64,000 nt of DNA from Tetmemena sp. SeJ-2015 (taxonomy: Eukaryota; Ciliophora; Spirotrichea; Sporadotrichida; Oxytrichidae). The notes under the pieces were generated by a model that was not told the DNA's origin, did not search any database, and saw only the letters and a list, made by a program, of their open reading frames with translations. Of the stretch, positions 37,101-48,608 are shown piece after piece; position 1 is the stretch's first letter, and each line of letters opens with the position of its first letter. The stretch spans positions 1 to 64,000 of the forward strand of contig JAJKFJ010021672.1 of NCBI GenBank assembly GCA_027382625.1, written 5' to 3'. A program made the position numbers and the translations under genes.

Positions 37101-40100
37101 TTTTCTCTCTCTAACTTCCAAAGTGAAACTTAAACTTTCAAGCCCAGTATTCCCTATCTAGAAATTGAAGAAGAGATAGGGGCTATGATGGCCAGCTAGG
37201 ATTAAAAGCATCTAAATGTAGGAAGAGAGTTTCTTGGAATATAAAGCAATAAAATTCTATATAACTCAGTTCCCGGTAACTAAAGCAATACAGGGTTCGT
37301 ATCATAGGATTAGAGTAAATTGCTAAAAATGTTTGACAAACAGGCAACTGGTTTTGATTATTCTGAAAACTAATCACCTTACAAAAACTATGAGCAAGAG
37401 GGTTTCGCGAGTTAATATGCAGGACATTAAGAATATGCAAATTAGGACGATGAGGAACTAAGTAATTCAAATCTCTACTCTTTGAGTCACACAACGTACA
37501 ACATAGTCAAAAATAGGTCTAAAGTGCCTACAATTAGTGCTACTCAGAATATTCTCTAAGATTGGAAATCCCAAATGGACGTTATATTGAGCGAAATAGA
37601 CTAGCAAAGGTAACTCAAAGAGCAAAAGAAGCAGCATCAAATTCAATAGCCTACAACGCCTTAGTAATAACTTGCCAATCACTCTGAAAATAAGTTGCAG
37701 TATAATTAGATGAGAACAAGCATGAATAGAGTGCATTCATAGGATTATAACAAGAGCTCTTAACGCTAACTTGCTATACTTGAGAACACCGAATAAAGGC
37801 AAACAGTGGTTGGAAATCAACAACCTGTTTAAAATTTGGATGACTCTGAGGAATCAAGCATTAAGATCAAATTTCAAGATCCAGATACAGCATCAAAGCT
37901 CAGAAATTTGACGAACTAGATCTGCAAAAGTGAAATTAAATCTGTAGTCTCTAAGGTGAGATCTTATCATTAGAGTTCTTAGATTTCCCAATCATCTCTA
38001 GAAAAGAAGTCTCAATAGTTTTAGCTTGATTCAAATTTGAAGCAGAATCTTCTAGGGTCTTTGAATAATCCAGAATCTCTAGCTCAAACTATCTCAGCTA
38101 CAGCTACTGGAACTGCAGCTGCATCATCTTAAAATTCAGCAAAGAAGTCAATTGACCAAACTTAATTAAGAGAAAACGAAACTTTGAACAGACTTCTTGG
38201 TAAAGTTGAGAGTATTGAGAAGTAAAAGGCTTAGATTCAGCTTAAATCGTAGAAGGAAAAGCTTTAAAATTAGCTAAAAGAAATAATGTTTGGAGATAAA
38301 ACTAGCCCATTAAAATAGAATTAAAGTAAAAGTACTAGAAAAGATAGATACTCATCATGCAATCAAGAGGATGAGGAAGAAGAGAAAGATCTAATTGAAA
38401 GACAAAGTTTTGAGGCATTCAATCATCTCGAGCGACAAGCTTCTGAAAAGATTGCTGTTATGTAAACTTTGATTGGTGGCGCAAAAATTTAAGATATTGA
38501 TTCAGGCAGTGATATATTTTTTCATCTCTAGCAATCTCTGTAAAAGCAGCTGAGCTCAGATATAAATTAAAGTACTTACTTTATCAATGCAAATTGGTTC
38601 CTATAATGGTATAAATACTGCTCAAAATAGGAAAATTTCAGGCCTTAGGTTATTCAAAATAGAGATTTGTTAGAGCGCGACTGTTAAAATTTAAGAAGCG
38701 ATATCGTTTTGAATTAGGATTATTTCATGATAAATGAGGCAACTTGGAAAGTACTTTTAGAGAATTATACAGCTGATTTTTCGATCGCTCTTTAGAAAAA
38801 TTCAATCTGTAAGCTTACCTATAGATTAATTTATTTTTTTAGTTATAAAATAGTTAGAGAGCTTGCAGCTGCCCTTTATGCCAGAAAATAGCACCAGCAG
38901 AAATGAAAACAGAGCATAGGGTTAATCTAAATCTTCGATTATGGATATTCCTAATGAATACTCAGCAATCCAAGAAAAGTAACAAGACAACAAAGCTTCA
39001 TTAAAGGATATATCTAACTTTGACCCCATAAATATTCGAGGCTCTCAGATAAAGTCTTAGCAATATTTATTAATTTTAATTTTAAGATCATCTTTAAATA
39101 ATCCTATAAACTTTTCGAGAATCAAGGAAATGCACTAACTCCTATCTTCTCCTCGGGTTAGCAAAGCCAATCCACTCTTCATTTTTAGCTTTTTCCTATT
39201 GGAAGTAACAACACAGGAGGGCCAATAAATTAAAGATATTTGTGAAGATAAATTAAGCAAATATTTTGATGAATGAGTGGTATAGATAATTCATAGAATT
39301 TCAAGTCTAACACCCAAAGTTAAGTATTCTAATTACAGTTTGACACTCATCAAAGCTAGCCTTAACTTTATCAAACACATAGCCCGCTCCCACCCTTCTA
39401 ATATAACGCACCCTACGTGATAAGTCTCCATACTCAGAGCCAAGAGGAAGCCTCAGTAGAGAATGATTTCCAATTACAACAAGAAGACTATTAAAATCAG
39501 TTATAGGATATGAATGATGATGAAGAGGCTGAGCAATTTAATTCACAAGTGTTCTCTAATTATATGTTGATTAATTTATTTTAGAGCAGCTGCTTCATCC
39601 TTAAGAATCAAATGATGCTCAATAAAATAGTAATGAAAACGAGCAATATAGAATCTAAGTTATTCCAGCTGATGCTAACGATTAAAATCTTAATTGCAGA
39701 GACAGTAGCAACTCTATTTAATAGCTGAGCCATTAAAAGCCATCAAGAGAAAGCCTAAATCATTATCCTTCTTAGCAAATGTCGAAAGGCATGAGTCTCT
39801 CAGTTCAATCTTAAGTTTAAAATTACAGACTTGTTAACGCTGAACTTATGAGAAGCAATTAACATTTGGCAACTGAAGCTTAAGATTTTAATTCTTCTAA
39901 GACCTTGGTTGAGGATGTAAATTAAATTACAGTTTAGAATGTTCTGCCCTGTGAAATTCTCAGCTCTCAATCCAAGAGTAAATCCAAGCTTCTCGTTTAC
40001 TAAAGGCACTCGTTAATTAATTTGTGTAAACTTACTATTTATCTATAATTAGCCAAGGAAATGTGTCTTCAGAAAAGAGTATGACAAGCTGCGGTATGTT

Positions 40101-40923
40101 TTAAACTTTGCCTCTTTAGCCCAATCAGAACTTGACTGTGCAAGGTTCTGGATGCCGGCTTTCCCAAGGATTGAGCCATGCAAACTCTTCCTAGCTTAAC
40201 TAAAATAACCAAAGTCAGAACATGCAAAGTCTTAAGGCTCTAACTCAAAAACATTCAGCTCCTCTTAATTCATCTAAGCCTCAAGGGATGCCGAGAGTTC
40301 AACATTAAAACCCAAAGCCTTCATCGCCCACGAAGCAAAATATGATTGGATCTGTAACTAGAAAGAATCAAATTGAGGGATTTAGTGCATTATTAACTTA
40401 TTAGCTTCATGTTTATGATAGATCTGACTAAAGAATGAAGAGCGCCAACAAACAAAATTCTACTGAGTAGACTTCAAGTGCCAGAAGAATGTCAAGTAGA
40501 AACAGTCAAAAGATTATAACAGACACTTCTAGTAGTTAGCAAAGTGTCAGTAAAGTACAGGCCAACTCAAATAAAGAGTAGAACGAAGAGTTTTATAAGA
40601 GATCAGGCTAAACACAAGATGCTTCTAATTTTAATTTTTATTAAATTAAGATGCACAAGATTTATAGGCAACTATTTATTTTTAATTTAAAATAAACTTA
40701 GAGGTAGAAAATGATGAGCCAGTATTATAGTAATGCTTCTACAAGTCAGCAATCAAGACAAGGGGCTATGACTCCTAAACTTGGCTAAGTGGCCGGAGGA
40801 TCTTCATTGATGAGTGCTTATTCTTTGGGATGTAGTTAGACCCTTTCAAATATTTAATTACATCAGCAGAATGAAAGAAAAAATAACTCGCAACAAAAGA
40901 AGCTTTGAGATATTAACAGTTGA
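34146..40923 (+). CDS. Very long N/Q/S-rich protein with a DUSP domain
   Basis: Starts at ATG 34146 (MQNNSNYQTGSTSAKNY) and ends at TGA 40921-40923 after QKKLRDINS. Nearly all of it is polar, low-complexity sequence rich in Asn, Gln and Ser, with TAA/TAG supplying many glutamines. A coiled coil lies near 36390-36510 (RKIADTEKRLVQLWELLKDS). At about 38480-38800 a DUSP fold is visible: YFINANWFLQWYKYCS, then IVLNQDYFMINEATWKVLLE. DUSP domains are otherwise found next to the catalytic domain of ubiquitin-specific proteases; I searched the rest of the reading for the USP Cys and His boxes and found neither, so this is not an evident peptidase. Introns near 38805-38850 and 39550-39580. A second gene beginning at MPENSTSRNE (about 38878) is a less likely alternative. 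Confidence 0.6.
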
Positions 40924-41201
40924 CTATGTTCTAATATAAGTTTTGAAAATGCAGGGAAATTTAATTAATTTTCACAAATTTCTCGTCTCTTTTTCCATGG
41001 TCAAAAAGTAAGCTAATATATGAGTTAGACATATTTTTAACTTTAGATATTTTTTATTGACCAAGGGTTTTATTTGTGCCTGCCTGACAAAATTAGGATG
41101 ATGATTTAGATTGGAAGTGACGAAGTGAGTGGATGCAAAAATAATAAGATTTGAGTGATTTGTGAGAGTGAAAATAGTTGGTATATTAATATTAATTGTG
41201 A
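40924..41201. other. Short intergenic region upstream of DLST
   Basis: AT-rich spacer of about 280 nt between TGA of the DUSP gene and ATG of DLST, presumably holding the DLST promoter; no recognisable element. Confidence 0.5.
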
Positions 41202-42966
41202 ATGAAAAGTCTTATCACCTGCAGTGCTTTGTTGAAGGCCGGATACAGTTCCTCCGCTTCCTCGCTCCTCCTCAGAAACCAACTCTTCGGAGCGAATATG
41301 CGCAGACTCTTCGCAGGTACGGATCCCTTCGCCTCTTTTGTATAATCTAAACTGATGTTGTAGCCCAAGTTGTGAAGGTGCCTAAGATGGGAGACTCCAT
41401 CTCTGAGGGCACGATCCAGACCTTCGTGAAGAGTAAGTTGCCATATCCTTTCCCCTCAAGCTTGCAGTAGACTCGACTCTATTGAAAGCTTTGAGCATCA
41501 TTCAAAAATATCGAGAGTGCTTAATTATAAAGCGCTCTCTTTAAATAATTTGATAGAGTCCAGCTTGATGAGGTTTATGATTGCCTCAGCTGGTAAAGTC
41601 TTTCCTGAGAGATTGCATCTAACCAATGATGACTTAGAATTAAATGAAAGCAACAAGTATTATGATGAGTATAGAACCAGGTGAATTCGTTGAGGCAGAC
41701 GAAGTGGTAGCCACCATTGAGACAGACAAGGTAGTAGTTGATATCAGATCGCCCACCGGTGGAGTGATCAAGCAGTACTTCGCCGCGGAGGGAGACACCG
41801 TTGCAGTAGACGCTAACTTCTTCGAGATTGACTCAGACGCCAAGGCAGGCACCGCACCCCAGGCTCAAGCACCCCCTAAGCAGGTAACTCTCCGCCCTCT
41901 TTAATTTAATAATTAATATCTAATAGGAGGAAAAGAAACCAGCTCAGCAAGCCGCACCTCCCAAGCAAGAGGCACCAAAGCAGGAAGCACCTAAGAAAGA
42001 GGCTCCTAAGCAAGCCCCCACCCCTGCTCCTCAGTAAAGCGCTCAGCAGAAGCAAGCTGGCAAGGCACCTACATCTATTGGTGGTACTAGAACTGAGACC
42101 AGAGTTCCCATGAACAGAATGAGACAAAGAATCGCAACCAGACTAAAGGAGGCTCAGAATACCAATCATAAGTCTTTCTAGTTCTAAAGTGTTATTGGAT
42201 TAAGATTTTTGAATGCCATGCTCACAACCTTCAACGAAATCGATATGAGTGGCTTCATGAACATCAGGAAAGAAATCGGAGATGCTTTCGCAAAGAAGCA
42301 CGGAATCAAGCTAGGATTCATGTCAGCATTCGTTAGAGCCTCAGCTCAGGCCCTTAAAGAGCAGCCAGTTGTTAATGCAGTTATTGACGGAACTGACATG
42401 GTTTACAGAGACTTCGTTGATATCAGTGTAGCTGTTTCCACCCCTACTGGACTCGTTGTACCAGTTATTAGAAACTGCCAAGACCTCGACTATGCTGGAG
42501 TAGAAAAGGTTAGTCTAAGTTATTACTGGCATCTTATTTAACCAAGAAGGAATCTTATTAAAGATTCCAAGTCTTTGCTAACTTTATCTTAACATTGAAT
42601 TGTAGGAATTGGTTAACTTGAGCAACAAAGCTAGAGACGGAAAGATCGGTCTTGAGGATATGGCTGGTGGTACCTTCACAATCACCAACGGAGGAGTTTT
42701 CGGATCAATGATGGGTACTCCTATTATTAACCCTCCTCAGTCTGCTATCCTCGGCATGCACGCCATCAAGAACAGACCAGTTTGCGTTGGAGACAAGATT
42801 GAGGCTCGCCCCATTATGTATGTTGCCCTCACCTATGACCACAGAATCATCGATGGAAGAGAAGCAGTTCTCTTCCTCAGAAAGATTAAGGAATGTGTCG
42901 AAGACCCCAAGAACATTCAACTTTGTTAATCAAAAGTTATATTTGATTCTCTTCGACCTATGAGGA
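41202..42966 (+). CDS. DLST: Dihydrolipoamide succinyltransferase (2-oxoglutarate dehydrogenase E2), mitochondrial
   Basis: ATG 41202 begins a mitochondrial presequence ([20 protein letters not shown] then MRRLFA). Exons: 41202-41316, 41364-41432, 41675-41883, 41927-42508 and from 42606. The lipoyl domain starts [18 protein letters not shown] and has the lipoylated lysine in ETDKVVVD; a Pro/Ala/Lys/Gln linker follows (with TAA = Gln). There is no obvious peripheral-subunit-binding domain, as in other eukaryotic DLSTs. The catalytic domain shows [49 protein letters not shown] and the active site [20 protein letters not shown]. It transfers succinyl groups from lipoyllysine to CoA in the TCA cycle. 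Two oddities: an in-frame 51-nt insertion at about 42164-42214, and the stop, which is either TAA right after IQLC or TGA split by a 40-nt intron (42925-42964). Confidence 0.95.
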
Positions 42967-43757
42967 CCTTTAAAGTCAGGAGAATAAATACAGAACTTGC
43001 AGATATAAAAGTTTAAGTGAAATGTGAGAGAAAATTTATCTAAGAGAGGAGACTATCTTTAAATAATATTGTAAAGAGATGAGAATTAGTGTTTATCTCT
43101 GAGGTAGATTTTGAAAAGCAAGAGCTCTAACTTAATCAGCAGGTTTTATTAAATCTCCTCTCTTGAGGGCAGTTTATATTTAAGCATAAAAATTAACTAA
43201 ATCTCTTACTGTCCCTTTATGCCTCTGCAATACTGAAAACTTAAAGAATCTATAAATCTTTTTATTTCTTCACAGCAGTTTCAGGATGTTAACATTGAAT
43301 ATTAATTCTAATCATAAAACAAACAAAAATTATTGTATTCGTGTTATTTTTTATAATCATTCTTTTAAAGAATTAAACTCTTCAAAAGTGATTTCTTTTA
43401 AATTAAATTCTGAAAAGTGATTTTAATTGCTTCTTTCTTGTTGTTTTTATCATCAGGCATCGTCTATTTTATTGAAATAATTATAGGAAGAAAACTACTA
43501 TAATAAAATAATCACATATATAAAAGACCTCTCTGAAATATATAATTCCTTTGACTTCGTGATAAGTCTTAATGTTAAAACAACTAAAATATAATAATTA
43601 GCATAGGATGAATATCTTGTCAAGTATAAAATAATTAATTTCAAGCAAGGAAGCGAATTATTTTTTATGTCCCTCAACCTCCGTCATTTTTATAAGATTT
43701 ACTTAATCACTTTTAAGAAAGTTAATTCAAAAGGGTCTAAAAATTATATTTGTTGTA
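42967..43757. other. AT-rich intergenic region
   Basis: About 790 nt without a gene that I can support. It contains several short near-repeats of a GATTTCTTTTAAATT-like motif around 43380-43425 (two copies of an AAGTGATTT...TTAAATTC pattern), and otherwise only A/T-rich sequence. Confidence 0.5.
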
Positions 43758-44204
43758 ATGAAGGAGGAGCACTCTTCAAGTTATAATGCTCAAAGAAATA
43801 AAAGAGTCAAAACAAATTTCTTTTTATATAGAAGATACCATATCAAAGAATAAAAATATTACTCCTTACAAAGTTAGCAATCATATTTAAGCTAAATAGC
43901 ATTATGTATTTATTCATGTTTAGTTAAAATTATCATAAGAAAAATAAACCAAACATTTTTTGATCAATACAATTGTATTTATTGCACACACTTTTATTAT
44001 CAGTCTAATAATTTTCAAAACTCTGAAGAAGAAGTTTATGCTCCTAATAAATTGCTTTCAAGAAGAGTTTTTAAAGCAAAATTTGCTCCTACTACAAACA
44101 CAGTTGCCGAAATAAAATATAAATATTTCTCATTTTAAAATGAAGAACAAGCTTTTAGTTTTACTGTATTTCTCCGTGGCATCTTTCTTCTAAGATTATA
44201 GTGA
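43758..44204 (+). CDS. Small uncharacterised protein
   Basis: ATG 43758 reads MKEEHSSSYNAQRNKRVKTN; near 44010-44130 the frame gives NFQNSEEEVYAPNKLLSRR and KFAPTTNTVAEIKYKYFSF, ending at TGA 44202-44204. The reading has a basic, aromatic-rich character and no recognisable domain. The gene would converge with the TBC half-gene ending at 44248. An overlapping frame starting at ATG 44140 with a hydrophobic start is less likely. Introns may be present in the AT-rich middle. Confidence 0.4.
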
Positions 44205-44247
44205 TTGCAAATATTCTTTTAGATTTCCAACTGAGTTATTAGGCTAT

Positions 44248-45036
44248 TCAAATGATTTGTGGACTGGATTCAAAACGAATGGACTTGTTGGCAAGAATTT
44301 AATCTTAATTAAAATTGAAGACTATTACATGATTACAAGAATTGATAGGTGGAGGAAGTGTTCTTACTCATGACTGTTTCAGGTGGATGTGAAGTGATCA
44401 ATTTGTTTGCCATTTGTATTGCATTTTCAGCATCGAATAGAACGTGCGATGGACCGCAGTTTTGAAAGATTAAATATGTTATTTAAATTTATGGATAGAT
44501 TTCATGGACTGAGGTGTGTGGATCATCCTCATCAAAGTCATCAATGATTTTTTCTTTGAGCTGAATCATAGTTGCGACTCCTAAGTAAATGACATAGAGC
44601 GGATGCTGAGCCAGACATGCATCATAAATGCGCTGCACTGTCTTGAAATCAGTTATATCGTGGCTCAGAAAAGTCAAAACCCAACTCAAAGCGAAGACTG
44701 GTAACTCCATAATGCCTTAAGAGATATATTCATAGAGTTCTTCATCTGCTAAAGATAGAAGCTTCATCAGCAATATTAGCAGCGGGAAAACTCTTATTTT
44801 CATTCTAAAATTAAAAAATAGATAGATCATTTAAAACTCCTGGTTCGAAACTCTGAAGCATGTAGTCTCTAATAACATAGCGAGAGAGGATGTCTGAGCA
44901 ATAAAAACCCAAATTCTAGTCCAGAGTAAGATAAAGTACAGACACTATATCATGGAATCCTTGAAAGTAGTATAATTCTGAATTCTTAATCAAGATAGCT
45001 TAAATTATCAGCCTCAGTTGGTCCCTCTTATGTTTT
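44248..45036 (-). CDS. TBC-domain Rab-GAP, C-terminal half (glutamine finger)
   Basis: The minus strand begins at an intron acceptor (TTTTACAG, exon base 45036) and encodes KKHKRDQLRLIIQAIL, then the glutamine-finger motif YYFQGFHDI (YFQ at 44961-44969), LSRYVIRDYMLQSFEPG, LPVFALSWVLTFLSHDITDF and LAQHPLYVIYLGVATMIQL. After an intron comes NCGPSHVLFDAENAIQMANK, probably ending at TGA 44248-44250. The sequence resembles the TBC1D20/Gyp8 branch of Rab GTPase-activating proteins, which act on Rab1-type GTPases of the ER-Golgi route. Nothing upstream on this strand encodes the missing first third of the TBC domain; that part lies on the opposite strand at 48609-49342. As it stands this half lacks the catalytic arginine finger and a start codon. 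Confidence 0.8.
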
Positions 45037-45359
45037 CTGTAAAATTAGGTTAGCTCTAATTGAGTCTTCAGAAGGTGAAAAACTTAAAAAATTCCACTGA
45101 TATGGAAGAATAGTAAAATCAAAGTAAGAAATCAAATAAGATAGGAGGAGTGCTAAAGCAGAGTATGGATCAGATTTCTTAAGCTAATTTAATAAGTTGA
45201 AATAATAAAGCAAAAGTATTAAGAGAAATAACATTCCAATCCAGATATGGAAGACCTAGGTATTTAAATAAATGGCACTCTTATTGTTCCTGAATAGATG
45301 AAAATCTATTTAGTTAAGCATCTTGATTTCATTAATTATACAATCTCTTGAGAGAGGAT

Positions 45360-48217
45360 ATGCAAAAACAGAAGAAAAGCAACAGACAAAGTTTCAGAAA
45401 TTTCAGCAATCAAAATGCAAGCAGCTCGAGCGACGTTCATCATTTAACTTAGTCCACTCATATATCGCACATTACAATATCTGATTACAGCGGAGAGCAG
45501 CTTTTACCAAGAAGTGGAGGCAACTTTGAAGACATCGTGATCTCAAATCAAAACCTGAGTTCCAGGTCTACAATTATAAACAGGAATAATAGAAAGACCC
45601 TCAGCTCTAATAAATTATATAATAGGAGCTATTTTATTAAATCTTTATAATGTAAGATAGCAGAAAACCTTCATATTAAGCTTTTAAATCTTCTCTAGTG
45701 GCTTGGAATTATATTTTGCCGATGTTTTGATCAATAATTCAATTTACATTTCTTCTCATTGATATGCTTTTGTAGTAGCATCATGGTTAAATTTAGCATA
45801 ACGGTGTATCTCAATAAGAGCAGGCGAACACTTCTTTTAGTTCCAATTAGTCAGCTTCTGATCAGTTAGAGGCTTAGAAAATCTTTCAGCACATTAACAC
45901 TTTCGACCTAAAAAAGCTGAAAGAAATATTAGACAAGATGGAACTTAGGAGATCACTTGAGATTGTTAAGCTTTAAAATGAGCAAGGATATAATGTGCTT
46001 CATTCCGCAGCTTATTATAATGCTTTCAGGATAGCAGAGTATCTTATCAAGTTTTTCAGAGAGAGACTGGTTAGATTTCTAAAGCAGAGATTTCTTCAAA
46101 AATAGCTGGGTATTAGAAAAAATTTTCCATTCTCAAACTTCTTTTTAATTAGCATTTCAGAATCTCAAAATAGCAACTAGATAATTGATCATAACACAGC
46201 TGAGGCAATAAAGCAAAGAGTGAGAGAGGCTATAAGAGATTGGGTGAACGTGCCATCAAGAGGTGATGAGGGATTTTATCCCCTTCACTTTGCCTCTTTT
46301 CATGGGAATGTGAAGCTTATCAAGCTGCTTGTGAAATGTGGAGCAGATGTTTTTGCTAAGAACAAACAAGGAATTAACATGCTTCATGTAGCTGCTTAAG
46401 GTGACTAAGCATATTCCCTCACTTACTTCAAGCTTAAAAACGTGAATTTGTAAGAGACCGACGCCGAGTTATCGTCTCCTTTGCATTGGGCATGCTTTGC
46501 AGGTTCAGATACTGCCATTTACTATCTTTTGGCATGGGGTGCAGATGTTAATTCCCAGGATAACTTAGGAAACTCAGCTCTTCATTTGGCAATTAAATCT
46601 GCCGAGAATTTCCCCAATACTAGAGCCATCAAAGAGCTTCTTATTAAAGGAGCGAAAAAGAATGCAAGGGATAACTTAGATAGGATTCCAATCGAATTCA
46701 CATCTGAAATATCAAACAAATAACTTGGTAATGAGCTTCATACTTTACTTGTAAGATTTTAGTTTCTTAAATTGCATAGAGCAAGCAAAAATCTTTTGCT
46801 CTTTATTAAATTTAAATTTGAGTTAAATCTAACTGTGGGATGTCTCATGTTAAGTAGCCCCTTCAAAAACTTGAGAGAAACTTAAGAAGTCTCTTGGTTT
46901 ATTTTCTATTGATAACTACGACTTTCATTGGCTTATTTCTTTTCGTTTTCCCTTGTAAGAATTTCCAGTTTTTGACATTTTTTAGATCAAGAGAGCAACG
47001 AATGGTTTATAGCACTGTCTTTGATTTTTGTAATGACCAATGTCTTTTTCGTTATAACATGGCGAACGGATCCAGGGTATCTTAAAAGCTCTACCTCAGT
47101 GAACTTTCTGAAACTGGTTGAGAAATTTGACCCTAACATGCTTTGTCCTACCTGTGAAGTTATCTGCACTACTGAATCCAGACATTCAAAATTCAATTCT
47201 AAAGATAAATCATAAAGAGAGAAAAATGTGAATTGCTATATCTGCAACAGATGCGTAGAGAGATTTGATCACCACTGCCAGTGGCTAAATAATTGCGTCG
47301 GAGTTAAAAATCATTCCTTTTTCTACTTGTAAATTAGTATTATTTTATAGATTCTACATTAAAATATAAGCTTGTACATTTTGTGCCTCGAGATTTATAT
47401 GATCCTCATTGTAATCTTCGGTGCTATTTGTAAGTCTAATATCTCAATCTTAACATCATTTAATCTTGTTTATAGATATCGATTTGGATCTTCAACTGTA
47501 ATATGAGTATCATTAATTGACTTCCTCTCAGCCCCAGCACTTGCTACCTTTGCTAATCAAAGACAATTGGGAAGTCTCCCAGCTGATCTATCAGATAGTT
47601 TTAATAGTCTCGATAGTTCTAGCTGGATTTTTCTTGGTGCCCTTAACATTTTTGGTGGTAGTGCAAACTTAGAACTTCCTCTACAATTAAACAACGAATA
47701 AAAGATTCAGCAGATATAAGAGACCCTCAGCAAATGAGCAGGTATTAGCCAGTGTAGCAGATATGCAAGAAAATTCTGATGAAGAGGAGGAGTTCAAGTT
47801 TACTGACTTGGGAAACCAGGGTGAATAAAAAGAGAATGCAATAAAGTAGGAAGATGCAAAGAACTAAAGTGATAATGAATACTCACTTCCAATCTTATTT
47901 AATTCATTTTATGATGTGTTTTCATTCCCGCTTCGGCAAGTGTGATTTCAAAAGTGCAGCCTATAGATTCCCCAATATCTTTTACAGGTCGTCGCTAAAC
48001 TCAAAGAGGCGGGCTCTCTGCTTATTTCCGCAATTGCATGAACATGTGCTGCGGCAGTAATGCATTGATGAATCAGACTGAAATATACGAGCAGTATCAG
48101 AAGCAAGTAAGAAAGGGCAACGATGGAATAACAGAGAGAGCTGGCAGAGCTTCAGGACTTATTATAGATGATGGCATGAGCTAGGCATCTTCGAAAAGCA
48201 TTAAAGTACATATATGA
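45360..48217 (+). CDS. Ankyrin-repeat DHHC palmitoyltransferase
   Basis: Starts at ATG 45360 ([17 protein letters not shown]). Ankyrin repeats occupy about 45990-46700: [36 protein letters not shown] with [41 protein letters not shown] and [15 protein letters not shown]. Then come transmembrane helices ([11 protein letters not shown], then DPGYL, the TM2-adjacent DPG motif), and the catalytic zinc-binding module [20 protein letters not shown] plus [11 protein letters not shown], where DHHC is the palmitoyl-accepting site. Two more TM segments follow and an acidic cytosolic tail ([17 protein letters not shown]). It ends at TGA 48215-48217 after SSKSIKVHI. The layout matches ZDHHC13/17 and yeast Akr1, Golgi enzymes that S-palmitoylate substrates bound by the ankyrin domain. 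Introns include one near 47428-47476. The gene sits entirely inside the candidate inversion. Confidence 0.9.
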
Positions 48218-48608
48218 AGTCAATGTTTTTAACATGAATAGACTTCTAATTGATAACGAAGATATCCCAACTAACATGTATTCACACCAGAGAGGAAAGC
48301 ATTTTCATCACAGAAGTTAATCCCCCGATGTTACTTTGCTCTATTTTATTGTATTTTTTATTTAAAAAAATCCACATTGTATTTGCAGCCTCGAAATAAA
48401 CAATGATCATCATCCTTAATGAGTCACAGTGTTTATATATGCTTATCAAAATTGCAGAAATTTGAAGAATTATCCTAATACTCTAATTTGCTTATTTGAT
48501 GTCTTTACTCTTCTAATTTAAGAGCCTATTTATTTTGATTAACTTGTCAATATATGCTTTAAGTGAGTGGGTGGCTAATTTAAAGCTTAATTATATAATT
48601 ATTTTATA
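48218..48608. other. Intergenic region
   Basis: AT-rich spacer. A frame from about 48212 ([34 protein letters not shown]) reads plausibly to about 48320 and could be an alternative 3' exon of the DHHC gene. The remainder contains nothing I can identify and should include the promoter of the TBC N-terminal half. Confidence 0.4.

Noticed and set aside
41640..42130. Minus-strand frames of 70 and 73 codons within DLST
   Set aside because: Antisense shadows of the lipoyl domain and its Pro/Ala/Lys linker.
44140..44400. Plus-strand frame starting MKNKLLVLLYFSVASFF that looks like a secreted protein
   Set aside because: It overlaps the end of another plus-strand frame that reads to TGA 44202 and lies opposite the TBC coding exon; no continuation beyond about 44350.
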